Positions 1 through 5,693 of a stretch of 5,862 nt of DNA are shown here, one piece after another. The position numbers were made by a program, and so were the translations under genes. The DNA lies in the NCBI GenBank assembly GCA_031258665.1, contig JAIRML010000305.1:1-5862 (forward strand), given 5' to 3'. The DNA is from Oscillospiraceae bacterium. Lineage in GTDB: Bacteria > Bacillota > Clostridia > Oscillospirales > UBA929. The notes beneath the pieces were generated by a model. The model was given only the letters and a program-made list of their open reading frames with translations. It was not told the DNA's origin and searched no databases. How positions within the stretch are numbered: the first letter of the stretch is position 1; every line of letters begins with the position of its first letter.

Positions 1-777
1 GATGTCATCCGTTCTGTTGTGCCTGGGTATGTCACGGACTGCATCGTGCGCCGCGATAATCTTGACCGCTATGATGACCGTCTGCGCGTGTCGTGCAATC
101 TGATTGAGGCCTTTAACAAAATTATAGAGTTTATCTCCAAACACACATTGGATAGATTTTATCTTGAAGGAGCATTGTCGGTAAGCCCGCGTTCAAAGAT
201 AGCGCGTGAGCTTGTGAGCAATCTTCTATCGCACCGCGAATTTACCAGTACTGTTCCGGCAAAAGTTATCATTGAATGCGACCGCATTGTGACAGAAAAC
301 TGGTGCCTGCCGAGGCGGTCAGGAAAGCTTGACCCCGCCGCGTTTACGCCGCAACCGAAAAATCCGCTGATCGCAAACTTTTTTGTAAACATCAACTACG
401 CCGACACACTTGGTTCCGGCGTCCGCAACCTGTACAAATACACGAAAATCTACACAAACGGCGGCGAACCGGAACTGATCGAAGGGGATGTGTTCAGAAC
501 AATTGTCCCGTTATCGCTCATGCGCGCAAGCAATAACGCTCAAATGAGCGATAAGATGAGCGATAACCACAGGGCGAGCGACAACGTGAGCGATCAAACT
601 ACTCGTGACAAGCTCTTGGCGTACCTGCGGGAAAACGGCGAAGTGACAGCCGCTGAGGCGGCGAAGGTCCTCGCCCGTTCCGCGCAAACGGCGCGACGCC
701 TGCTGTCCGAACTTGTCGCAACGGGCGCCGTCATCGCAAGCGGGGCCAACAGAAATCGGAAGTATTGGGCAAAATGA
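1..777 (+). CDS. ATP-binding / winged-helix regulator, AlbA_2-HATPase_c_4 type (5' end cut off)
   Basis: The frame is open from base 1, so this is the C-terminal 258 residues of a longer protein; the GTG at 19 is internal, not the start. The segment around 190-470 reads like the HATPase_c_4 domain of proteins often labelled 'RecG-like' or 'putative DNA-binding domain-containing': REL-x-SNLL-x-HREF (an N-box-like helix), I-x-TENW, then P-x-PKNPLIA-x-FF, ADTLGSGVRNLYKY and E-x-DVF-x-T-x-VPL. In the family an AlbA_2 domain precedes this and would lie left of the window. A linker with four xSD(K/N/Q) repeats (544-597) leads to a C-terminal winged helix (about 598-774, from TTRDKLLAYL to the end), typical of a DNA-binding regulator. 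Its target and ligand are unknown. It is more A+T-rich than dnaA-recF and is not a usual dnaA neighbour, so it is probably accessory. The family call is firm; the function is not. Confidence 0.85.
   Translation, partial: DVIRSVVPGYVTDCIVRRDNLDRYDDRLRVSCNLIEAFNKIIEFISKHTLDRFYLEGALSVSPRSKIARELVSNLLSHREFTSTVPAKVIIECDRIVTENWCLPRRSGKLDPAAFTPQPKNPLIANFFVNINYADTLGSGVRNLYKYTKIYTNGGEPELIEGDVFRTIVPLSLMRASNNAQMSDKMSDNHRASDNVSDQTTRDKLLAYLRENGEVTAAEAAKVLARSAQTARRLLSELVATGAVIASGANRNRKYWAK
544..597 (+). repeat. 12-nt coding repeats, xSD(K/N/Q) linker
   Basis: Four in-frame copies of a 12-nt unit close to ATGAGCGATAAC lie at 544-555, 556-567, 574-585 and 586-597, with a 6-nt HR-coding insert between copies two and three. 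They encode MSDK, MSDN, ASDN and VSDQ. The repeats sit exactly between the ATPase-like domain and the winged helix, and read as a flexible, polar linker that could change length by slippage. Confidence 0.8.
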
Positions 778-837
778 CGACGGAGACGCCGCGCGCTCAC
801 GGGCGGGCCGCTCCGTCATCACGGCACGCACTTTTTT
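776..837 (+). terminator. weak candidate terminator of the upstream regulator gene
   Basis: An imperfect 10-bp stem (776-785 with 811-820, one mismatch) starts at the stop codon of the upstream gene, and a run of six T lies at 832-837. The T-run is about 11 nt beyond the stem and the loop is 25 nt, so the structure is poor for an intrinsic terminator. The hairpin at 893-920 is the better candidate. Confidence 0.25.
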
Positions 838-848
838 GCCCGCGCCCC

Positions 849-878
849 TTGCGAAACGGGGGGAAATTCTGATATAGT
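849..878 (+). promoter_or_regulatory. candidate extended -10 sigma-A promoter
   Basis: TTGCGA (849-854) is followed after 18 nt by TATAGT (873-878), preceded directly by TGA, which fits the extended -10 pattern TGnTATAAT. Transcription would begin near 885, only about 10 nt before a strong terminator-like hairpin. The product would therefore be a very short RNA, or a leader that is read through towards dnaA. Confidence 0.4.
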
Positions 879-892
879 ATCATCGGGCCTGT

Positions 893-926
893 ATCCCCGC
901 ACGGTTCCACCTGCGGGGATTTTCTA
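893..926 (+). terminator. Rho-independent terminator-like hairpin upstream of dnaA
   Basis: ATCCCCGCA (893-901) and TGCGGGGAT (912-920) form a perfect 9-bp stem with a 10-nt loop. A T-rich tract follows at once (TTTCTATATTTT, 921-932), interrupted by C and A. It would stop transcription from the regulator gene or from the promoter at 849-878 before it reaches the dnaA promoter. The minus strand shows no matching T-run, so it acts in one direction only. Confidence 0.55.
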
Positions 927-968
927 TATTTTCCCTTTTTTCCGCGTCCCGGCACCGTGGGGGGAATC

Positions 969-997
969 TTGACCGAACCGAAAAAATGCGATACACT
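969..997 (+). promoter_or_regulatory. probable dnaA promoter (sigma-A type)
   Basis: TTGACC (969-974) and TACACT (992-997) are separated by exactly 17 nt, the optimal spacing for a housekeeping promoter. The start site would be near 1004, giving a dnaA leader of about 310 nt. The edge of the first 73-bp repeat touches the -10: the bases after it (ACTAATGTGGG) resemble the ACCAACGTGGG joining later units. A second A+T-rich -10-like string, TATATAGAAT (1217-1226), lies after the array but has no -35 at proper distance. Confidence 0.6.
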
Positions 998-1000
998 AAT

Positions 1001-1214
1001 GTGGGCTGCCCCCGCAGTCCATAACCCAAAATTCTCGTTTTTTATTGCCGCGAAGCGGCCATAAGGTGCCAACGTGGGCTGCCTCCGCAGCCCATAACCC
1101 AAAATTCTCGTTTTTTATTGCCGCGAAGCGGCCATAAGTTACCAACGTGGGCTGCCTCCGCAGCCCACAACCAAAATTCTTCTTTTTTATTGCCGCGAAG
1201 CGGCCATAAAAGTT
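1001..1214 (+). repeat. three tandem 73-bp hairpin repeats in the dnaA leader
   Basis: Units start at 1001, 1074 and 1147. Units 1 and 2 differ at 4 of 73 positions by my alignment; unit 3 has diverged a little more and runs out near 1214. Each unit has two hairpins. The first is TGGGCTGC-4 nt-GCAGCCCA (1002-1021 in unit 1, where one change leaves a G-T wobble pair). The second is GCCGC-GAA-GCGGC (1047-1059, 1120-1132 and 1192-1204). A spacer with CCAAAATTCT and six T separates them. The 73-nt period is not a multiple of three and the open frames across it have no start signals, so the array is non-coding. Related copies occur at 5315-5383 and after 5690, which marks a dispersed intergenic repeat family. 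Confidence 0.92.
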
Positions 1215-1313
1215 ACTATATAGAATGGGAGCGGGGCCGCCACAGGCGCGCCGCCGCCGCGTCCGGGAGAGAGAGGGCGCCCGCGCGGGCCCGCTGCATG
1301 AGGGGATTTTTCC

Positions 1314-2621
1314 ATGTACACACAGGAAGAGCTCTGGAACCACATCTTGGCGGAATTGGCCCGGGACAACTCCCGGACCGTACTGCGCACGTGGTTTGAG
1401 GACATGCAAATCCTCAAGAGCACGCCGGAACACCTTGTTCTCTACACGCCGCCCGCCTTCAAGCGGGACATCGTCCAGCGCCGCTACCTCGACCGCATCC
1501 GGGATATCTTAGAGGGCTTGCAGGGCGGGCCGGTGCTGGTGGAGATCCTCACCGAGGAAGAACTGGAGGAGTATCGGCGGCGGGAGACCCTCTCCGCGGA
1601 GACATCCGAACAGAACCTCTTCACGTTCGACCGCTTCGTCGTCGGGTCCTCCAACAAGTTCGCCCACGCGGCGGCGCAAGCCGTTGCGGACACACCGGCC
1701 AAGGCCTACAACCCCCTGTTCATCTACGGGGGCTCCGGCCTCGGCAAAACACATCTGCTGTACGCCGTCATGGACCGCATCAGCCAGCTCTACCCCTCCT
1801 TCACGATCCACTACGTCACCGGAGAACAGTTCACGAGCGAACTTGTCACCGCCATCCGGGTCGGGAAAAATTACGAATTTCACGAGACCTACCGAAAACT
1901 GGACGTTCTTCTCGTGGACGACATCCAATTCATCGCCGGCAAGGATTTCTCCCAGGAGGAATTTTTTTACACCTTCAACGCCCTATACGAATCCGGGCAC
2001 CAGATCGTCCTCACCTCCGACCGGCCGCCGAAGGACATGAACCGGCTGGAAGAACGGCTGCGCTCCCGCTTCGAGTGGGGCCTCATCGCCGACATCCAAC
2101 CCCCCGACTTCGAGACGCGCATGGCCATCGTAAACGCCAAGGCCGCGCGCCTCGGTCTCGCGGTGTCTGAGGACGTGGCCGAGTACATCGCCAACACGAT
2201 CACTTCCAATGTGCGACAGTTGGAGGGCACCGTCAAGAAGATGCTGGCCTACCGGGATCTCATGCACAGCACCATCGACCTCGAAAGCGCGAAACGTGCG
2301 ATCTCCGACATCGTGCGCGAGAGCCCGGGCCTCGCGCCCACGCCGCAGCTGATCCTGGAGGAAGTCTGCGGTTACTACAACCTGGACCCGGCGCTGATCC
2401 TCAGCGCGAACCGGCGGGCCGACTTGGTCACTGCCCGGCAGGCCGCCATGTACCTCTGCCGCCTGCTGACAGACCGGTCTCTCCACGACATCGGAAAATT
2501 TTTCAAGCGCGACCACACGACCATCAGCCACGGCTGCGAGCGGGTGGAACAGCAAAAATCCTCCGACCCCGCCTTCGCCCGGGACTTACAGACCATTGTT
2601 GAAAACATCAAGAGTCGATGA
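1314..2621 (+). CDS. dnaA: chromosomal replication initiator protein DnaA
   Basis: The 435-residue protein has the usual DnaA length. It is an AAA+ ATPase that binds DnaA boxes, melts the origin and recruits helicase. Domain I (about 1-80) opens with LWNHILAEL and has TWF at 26-28. A short acidic linker (81-100) follows. Domain III begins with FTFDRFVVG and holds Walker A GGSGLGKTH (139-147), Walker B LLVDDIQF (199-206), sensor I LTSD (233-236), box VII RLRSRFEWGL (248-257) and sensor II SNVRQLEG with R301. Domain IV (about 340-435) ends in the DNA-binding motif with RDHTT (399-403). The turn before RDHTT is IGKFFK, one residue shorter than the form I know from most DnaA proteins. The ATG has AGGGGA (1301-1306) 7 nt upstream. 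The last 11 codons are repeated downstream at 2677-2740. Confidence 0.98.
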   Translation: MYTQEELWNHILAELARDNSRTVLRTWFEDMQILKSTPEHLVLYTPPAFKRDIVQRRYLDRIRDILEGLQGGPVLVEILTEEELEEYRRRETLSAETSEQNLFTFDRFVVGSSNKFAHAAAQAVADTPAKAYNPLFIYGGSGLGKTHLLYAVMDRISQLYPSFTIHYVTGEQFTSELVTAIRVGKNYEFHETYRKLDVLLVDDIQFIAGKDFSQEEFFYTFNALYESGHQIVLTSDRPPKDMNRLEERLRSRFEWGLIADIQPPDFETRMAIVNAKAARLGLAVSEDVAEYIANTITSNVRQLEGTVKKMLAYRDLMHSTIDLESAKRAISDIVRESPGLAPTPQLILEEVCGYYNLDPALILSANRRADLVTARQAAMYLCRLLTDRSLHDIGKFFKRDHTTISHGCERVEQQKSSDPAFARDLQTIVENIKSR

Positions 2622-2740
2622 CAACCCGCTGCCACAACTGTTTTTCTTTTTTCACCCCCCTATCGGGGGATGGGGATACAGACCATTGTTGAAAACATCA
2701 AGAGTCGATGACAAACCGCTGCCACAACTGTTTTTCTTTT
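2587..2740 (+). repeat. direct duplication of the dnaA 3' end
   Basis: Positions 2587-2650 and 2677-2740 are 64-nt direct repeats at an offset of exactly 90 nt, with one mismatch (C2625 against A2715). Copy one covers the last 11 codons of dnaA, its stop and a T-rich tail. Copy two is a non-coding relic downstream. The similarity goes on with gaps beyond the core: both copies are followed by a C-run, CTAT, a G-run and a GGATGGGGA-type string, and the second carries extra bases including TTATCCCC. This points to one tandem duplication that included part of the presumed origin. Confidence 0.93.
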
Positions 2741-2745
2741 CACCC

Positions 2746-2792
2746 CTGTCCCCCTATTTATCCCCTTGTCCGGGGGATGTGGATGGGGACAG
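2746..2792. repeat. nested inverted repeat in the oriC candidate
   Basis: CTGTCCCC (2746-2753) pairs perfectly with GGGGACAG (2785-2792). Inside it ATCCCC (2760-2765) pairs with GGGGAT (2773-2778) around a 7-nt loop. Two of the 7/9 DnaA-box-like sites overlap this structure. No T-run follows, so it is not a terminator; a cruciform or protein-binding site is possible. Confidence 0.5.
2778..2786 (-). promoter_or_regulatory. possible DnaA box
   Basis: The minus strand reads CCATCCACA, matching the TTATCCACA consensus at 7 of 9 positions with the ATCCACA core intact. It lies in the part of the second duplication copy that differs from the first, which has GGGATGGGGAT at the matching place. Confidence 0.4.
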
Positions 2793-2822
2793 CGGCCGGC
2801 GGCGGAGGGGGCGGAACATTGT

Positions 2823-2838
2823 GCCCCGCCGGCGGGGC
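2823..2838. repeat. perfect 16-bp G+C palindrome
   Basis: GCCCCGCCGGCGGGGC is identical on both strands. It lies in the very G+C-rich middle of the dnaA-dnaN gap, between the box-bearing duplication and the best DnaA box. Its role is unknown. Confidence 0.6.
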
Positions 2839-2906
2839 GGGTGTCCCCAGGCTGTCCACCGCGGCGGCGCGCGTGCCGCGCCGTTCGCCGCAGGCGGTTG
2901 AGGCGG

Positions 2907-2915
2907 TTATCCACT
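2907..2915 (+). promoter_or_regulatory. best DnaA box, TTATCCACT
   Basis: It matches TTATCCACA at 8 of 9 positions. It opens within a tandem pair of 9-mers (GGCGGTTGA 2893-2901 and GGCGGTTAT 2902-2910) and overlaps a weaker box-like CTGTCCACC (2914-2922). The A+T-rich stretch begins about 20 nt downstream, the arrangement expected of a box that directs origin melting. Confidence 0.6.
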
Positions 2916-2948
2916 GTCCACCGGACTACCGCCTCCTATGCCAACGTA

Positions 2949-2954
2949 TATACT
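2949..2954 (+). promoter_or_regulatory. possible -10 element of a dnaN promoter
   Basis: TATACT differs from TATAAT at one base and lies 115 nt before the dnaN start codon in the A+T-rich stretch. I see no convincing -35 16-18 nt upstream. The same bases could equally belong to the origin unwinding element. Confidence 0.33.
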
Positions 2955-2998
2955 ATTCTTTTCTCTCCTGAAATAGAACAAAAATATTGTGCCGTTCG

Positions 2999-3039
2999 GT
3001 CCGCGCGTCGGGGGCATCCCCCGGCGGCGCGGGCCGGAC
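2999..3039 (+). promoter_or_regulatory. strong hairpin in the dnaN leader
   Basis: CGGGGG (3009-3014) and CCCCCG (3018-3023) form a perfect 6-bp stem with a CAT loop. GTCCG (2999-3003) can close an outer stem with CGGAC (3035-3039), and CGCG tracts pair between them with a 3-nt bulge. The structure ends 16 nt before the dnaN ribosome binding site. Only four T (3047-3050) lie downstream, so it is not a convincing terminator. Confidence 0.45.
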
Positions 3040-3068
3040 ATCCATCTTTTGAGAGAGGAGGGGCGTTT

Positions 3069-4190
3069 GTGAAATTTTCCTGTGAAAAAGCGCTCCTGCT
3101 GGCAGCCATTGCCAATGTATCCCGCATCATACCCTCCCGCAGCAGCATCGCCGCGCTGGAGGGCATCCTGCTGGAAACCGGCGACCGATTGTGCCTGACC
3201 GGTTTCAACCTAGAAGTGGGCATCCGTACGGAGTTGGATGTGACTGTGGAGCGGAAGGGCAGCGTTGTCATCGGCGCGCGTCTGCTGGGCGAGATCGTGC
3301 GTAAACTTCCGGACGAGATCGTAACCGTTGACCTGCGGGACAAATTGGTGGTGAACATCCGCTGCGGCCAGTCGGTGTTTGACATCGCGTCCTGCCTGGA
3401 CGGCGCGTCATACCCGGAACTGCCGGCAGTGTCGGAAGAGGAGGCGACCGCCCTGCCCCAGTCGCTGCTCCGCGGGATGATCCACGAGACGATCTTCGCG
3501 GTCTCCGACAACGAGAACAAGATCATTCACACCGGTTCTCAGTTCAATTGGGGGGATAAAAAACTCGTCATCGTCTCGGTGGACGGGTACCGGCTGGCGC
3601 TTCGGCGCGAGCCGGCGGAGGGGGTCGGCCTTCAGGGGAGCTTTGTGGTGCCCGGCGCCGCCCTGCGTGAGGTGGAGCGGCTGCTCTCCGACAGGGAGAA
3701 CGAGACCGTGCGGCTCGTGTTGGGCGGCCGGCACATCTCTTTTCTGATGGGGGATACGGTGCTGGTCACACGGTTGCTGGAGGGGGAATTTCTCAACTAT
3801 CGGACGGCCGTACCGGAGGATTTGCCCATCGATGTGCGGCTGAACATCCGGGACTTCACCGCCGGCATTGAGCGCGTGAGTCTGCTCATCAACGAAAAAA
3901 TCAAAAATCCCGTCAAGCTGCTGATCCACCCAGGCCGCGTGGACCTGTCCTGCCGGACTTCCCTGGGTTCCGCCGCCGACGCGTGCGAGGCCGAGGTGAC
4001 TGGCGCGCTGCCGGACGCCGGCTTTGAGATCGGGTTTAACCACCGCTATCTGTTGGACGCGCTGCACGTGCTGCCGGGGGAGACCTTCCGGTTGAAGCTG
4101 CTGAGCCCGCTGGCGCCCTGCGTGCTGGCGCCGGACGAGGGAGACGCCTACTTCTACATGGTGCTGCCGGTGCGGCTGCGCGCCGACTGA
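3069..4190 (+). CDS. dnaN: DNA polymerase III sliding clamp, beta subunit
   Basis: This encodes the ring-shaped clamp that holds the replicative polymerase on DNA and docks repair proteins. I chose the GTG at 3069 because AGGAGG (3056-3061) lies 7 nt upstream and the protein then begins MKFSCEKALL like other clamps, with 373 residues. The frame is open further upstream but that part is not clamp-like. Three clamp domains can be followed: domain 1 to about 125 (IPSRSSIAALEGILLE near 21-36), domain 2 with SVDGYRLALRR (170-180) and PEDLPIDV (249-256), and domain 3 with GFNHRYLLDAL (322-332) and the C-terminal MVLPVRL (364-370), where partner peptides bind. In domain 2 the stretch NENKIIHTGSQF (148-159) departs from the DExRPxLxG form I know from the family. 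recF starts 2 nt after the stop. Confidence 0.97.
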   Translation: MKFSCEKALLLAAIANVSRIIPSRSSIAALEGILLETGDRLCLTGFNLEVGIRTELDVTVERKGSVVIGARLLGEIVRKLPDEIVTVDLRDKLVVNIRCGQSVFDIASCLDGASYPELPAVSEEEATALPQSLLRGMIHETIFAVSDNENKIIHTGSQFNWGDKKLVIVSVDGYRLALRREPAEGVGLQGSFVVPGAALREVERLLSDRENETVRLVLGGRHISFLMGDTVLVTRLLEGEFLNYRTAVPEDLPIDVRLNIRDFTAGIERVSLLINEKIKNPVKLLIHPGRVDLSCRTSLGSAADACEAEVTGALPDAGFEIGFNHRYLLDALHVLPGETFRLKLLSPLAPCVLAPDEGDAYFYMVLPVRLRAD

Positions 4191-4192
4191 CG

Positions 4193-5314
4193 ATGCATAT
4201 CGCGCGGCTGGACCTGCGGGGTTTTCGGAATCTGACCGCCCAGACGGTGTCCTTCTCGCCCCATGTCAACGTGGTGCTGGGGGACAACGCGCAGGGAAAA
4301 TCCAATCTGCTGGAAGCCGTGTTTTACTTCGGCGGCGGCAAAAGTTTTCGTGCCCGGCGGGAACGGGAACTGATCCGCTTTGGGGAGGGGGAGGCCGCGC
4401 TTGGCGCGCACATCGTTTCGGGCGGCCGCCAGCAGACCCTGGAGGCGCGTTTCTCCGTCCACGCCCGGCGGATCCTCCGGGCAAACGGCGTGAAGCTGAC
4501 ATCGCCGCGGGAGCTGGTGGGGCGGCTGCCCTGTGTCTTCTTTGGACCGGAGGAATTGGACATCGTCCGCGGCGGCGCGGCGGCGCGGCGGCGCTTTTTA
4601 GACCTGGCGCTCTGTCAGCTCCGCCCGCGCTATCTGACGGCGCTCAGCGAATATGTCCGGCTGTACGGGCATAAGACACGCCTGCTGCGCGACAGCCGAC
4701 CGGGCGCGGCGCTGGCGGACACCCTGCCGGTCTTCAACAGCCGATTGGCGGCCGCGGGGGCGGCGCTCATCCGGTACCGGGCGGACTTTGCCACCCGGGT
4801 CACGCCGGCGGCGGCGGCCCTGCACGGGGACATCTCCGGCGGGCGGGAGGCCCTGTCGTTGCGCTATGTGACACACGGCAGTCTGCGCCCGGACGACCCG
4901 GAGGAGGCCTTGGCGGCCGGACTGCTCGCGCTGATGGAGGAGCGGACGGAGGCCGAGAGGGCGGCGGCGCGCTGCCTGGTCGGGCCGCACCGGGACGACA
5001 TTGACCTGCTGCTGGACGGCGTGCCGCTCCGCGCGTTTGGGTCCCAGGGCCAGTCCCGCACGGCGGCGCTGGCCCTCAAACTGGCTGAGCGGGACATCTT
5101 TCGGGAGGAGCTTGGCGAGACCCCGGTGCTGCTGCTGGACGATGTGCTCTCCGAGTTGGACAGCCGCCGGCAGGACTTTATTTTACATAGACTGGGCGGC
5201 GGGCAGGTGATCATCACCTGCTGTGAGCCGGGCCGTATGACGGGGCTCCCGGAGGGGAAAAACCTGCTGGTGGCGGCCGGCCGCGTCACGGAGGCCGCCG
5301 CGGCAGACGGATAG
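4193..5314 (+). CDS. recF: DNA replication and repair protein RecF
   Basis: RecF is an SMC-like ABC-type ATPase that binds gapped DNA and, with RecO and RecR, loads RecA at stalled forks. The 373-residue protein matches the usual family length. It has LRGFRNL near the N-terminus (8-14), Walker A GDNAQGKS (30-37), FFGPEELDIVRG (116-127), R-RR-FLD (132-137), VGPHRDD (263-269), the ABC signature FGSQGQSRT (282-290) and Walker B LLLDDVLSELD (313-323). All catalytic motifs look intact. The ATG lies 2 nt beyond the dnaN stop and has no Shine-Dalgarno sequence, so translation is probably coupled to dnaN. The S4-domain gene yaaA, which often lies between dnaN and recF in Bacillota, is absent here. 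The gene is the most G+C-rich in the window, with many alanine and arginine codons. Confidence 0.97.
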   Translation: MHIARLDLRGFRNLTAQTVSFSPHVNVVLGDNAQGKSNLLEAVFYFGGGKSFRARRERELIRFGEGEAALGAHIVSGGRQQTLEARFSVHARRILRANGVKLTSPRELVGRLPCVFFGPEELDIVRGGAAARRRFLDLALCQLRPRYLTALSEYVRLYGHKTRLLRDSRPGAALADTLPVFNSRLAAAGAALIRYRADFATRVTPAAAALHGDISGGREALSLRYVTHGSLRPDDPEEALAAGLLALMEERTEAERAAARCLVGPHRDDIDLLLDGVPLRAFGSQGQSRTAALALKLAERDIFREELGETPVLLLDDVLSELDSRRQDFILHRLGGGQVIITCCEPGRMTGLPEGKNLLVAAGRVTEAAAADG

Positions 5315-5383
5315 TTTTTTGTTGCCGCGAAGCGGCGGCCAAAAACAGAAATTTGGAATATGGGTTGCAGGGGCAGCCCACGT
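5315..5383. repeat. composite copy of the 73-bp repeat family between recF and remB
   Basis: It starts with six T and GCCGC-GAA-GCGGC (5324-5336), like the + strand of the dnaA-leader units. It then continues with the reverse complement of the rest of a unit: an A-rich tail with GAAATTTGG, then TGGGTTGC-4 nt-GCAGCCCA (5361-5380, one wobble pair) and CACGT. The body is thus inverted relative to the copies before dnaA while the GAA loop keeps its strand. It fills most of the 87-nt gap; the remB ribosome binding site begins 6 nt after it. No T-run follows a hairpin, so it is not an obvious terminator. Confidence 0.85.
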
Positions 5384-5401
5384 CGACGAAGGGGAAATGC
5401 G

Positions 5402-5686
5402 ATGTATCTCCATTTGGGCAACAACGCCGTGGTTCCGCACGCCGTGGTGATCGGGATATTCGACTTAGAACTCACCTCTCAGTCACGGCTGACAAAACAG
5501 TTTTTGGCCCGCGCGCAGCGGGAGGGCCGCGTCGAAACGGCCTCCGACGATCTGCCGGCCTCGTTCGTCCTCTGCCAGCGCGACGGCGGCGCCCGCGTCT
5601 ACCTCTCCCACATCTCAGCCGCCACCCTCGCGAAGCGGTTTGAAAAGATGAGCGCAGATTTATCAAATAATGGAGATGCTTCATAG
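5402..5686 (+). CDS. remB: RemB-like DUF370 protein (extracellular matrix regulator family)
   Basis: The 94-residue protein begins MYLHLGNNAVVP and has IGIFDLEL (17-24), FLARAQREGRV (34-44), LPASFVLC (51-58) and VYLSHISAATLAKRF (66-80). This fits the DUF370 family, whose Bacillus subtilis members are RemA (a DNA-binding activator of biofilm matrix genes) and RemB (YaaB). remB lies between recF and gyrB in B. subtilis, so position supports the call; what comes next here is beyond the window. The ATG at 5402 has AAGGGG (5389-5394) 7 nt upstream. An in-frame ATG at 5360 would add 14 arginine-rich residues encoded in the repeat and is rejected. The tail after residue 80 (EKMSADLSNNGDAS) is polar and looks longer than in B. 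subtilis. Its targets in this organism are unknown. Confidence 0.88.
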   Translation: MYLHLGNNAVVPHAVVIGIFDLELTSQSRLTKQFLARAQREGRVETASDDLPASFVLCQRDGGARVYLSHISAATLAKRFEKMSADLSNNGDAS

Positions 5687-5693
5687 TACCTTA

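Larger units (their letters stand above)
2622..2990. other. candidate replication origin (oriC) between dnaA and dnaN
   Basis: This gene-free stretch lies in the usual place of a bacterial origin. Against TTATCCACA I find TTATCCACT (2907-2915, 8/9), CCATCCACA on the minus strand (2778-2786, 7/9), TTATCCCCT (2758-2766, 7/9), GTATCCCCA on the minus strand (2671-2679, 7/9), and CTGTCCACC twice (2852-2860 and 2914-2922, 6/9). A stretch at 2937-2990, about 70% A+T by hand count in a G+C-rich setting, follows the best box and is the likely unwinding element. I found no comparable box cluster at 778-1313. The origin call is inference from context and box count; the perfect consensus box is absent. 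Confidence 0.6.

Noticed and set aside
1001..1214. CRISPR array
   Set aside because: The units are tandem copies that are nearly identical throughout, with no variable spacers and no cas genes nearby.
996..1433. Long minus-strand open frame across the tandem repeats, with recurring peptide strings
   Set aside because: It is made of the 73-bp repeats read in rotating frames, overlaps the start of dnaA, has no ribosome binding site and encodes nothing recognisable.
2622..2652. Intrinsic terminator after dnaA, suggested by the T-rich tract 2640-2652
   Set aside because: No stable G+C stem directly precedes the T-rich tract. The later C-run/G-run hairpin (about 2653-2665) comes after the T-run, the wrong order on this strand, and the minus strand has A there.
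2924..2956. DnaA-trio elements beside the best DnaA box
   Set aside because: CTA triplets occur at 2926, 2936 and 2953 but are not in consecutive 3-nt register, so they do not form a convincing trio array.
2766..3068. N-terminal extension of dnaN, open in frame to 2766
   Set aside because: The added 101 residues are arginine- and proline-rich readings of the G+C-rich origin and do not resemble a clamp. The GTG at 3069 has a strong ribosome binding site and a clamp-like N-terminus.
5360..5401. Upstream ATG for remB
   Set aside because: It lies in the repeat, adds MGCRGSPRRRRGNA, and lacks the AAGGGG spacing that the ATG at 5402 has.
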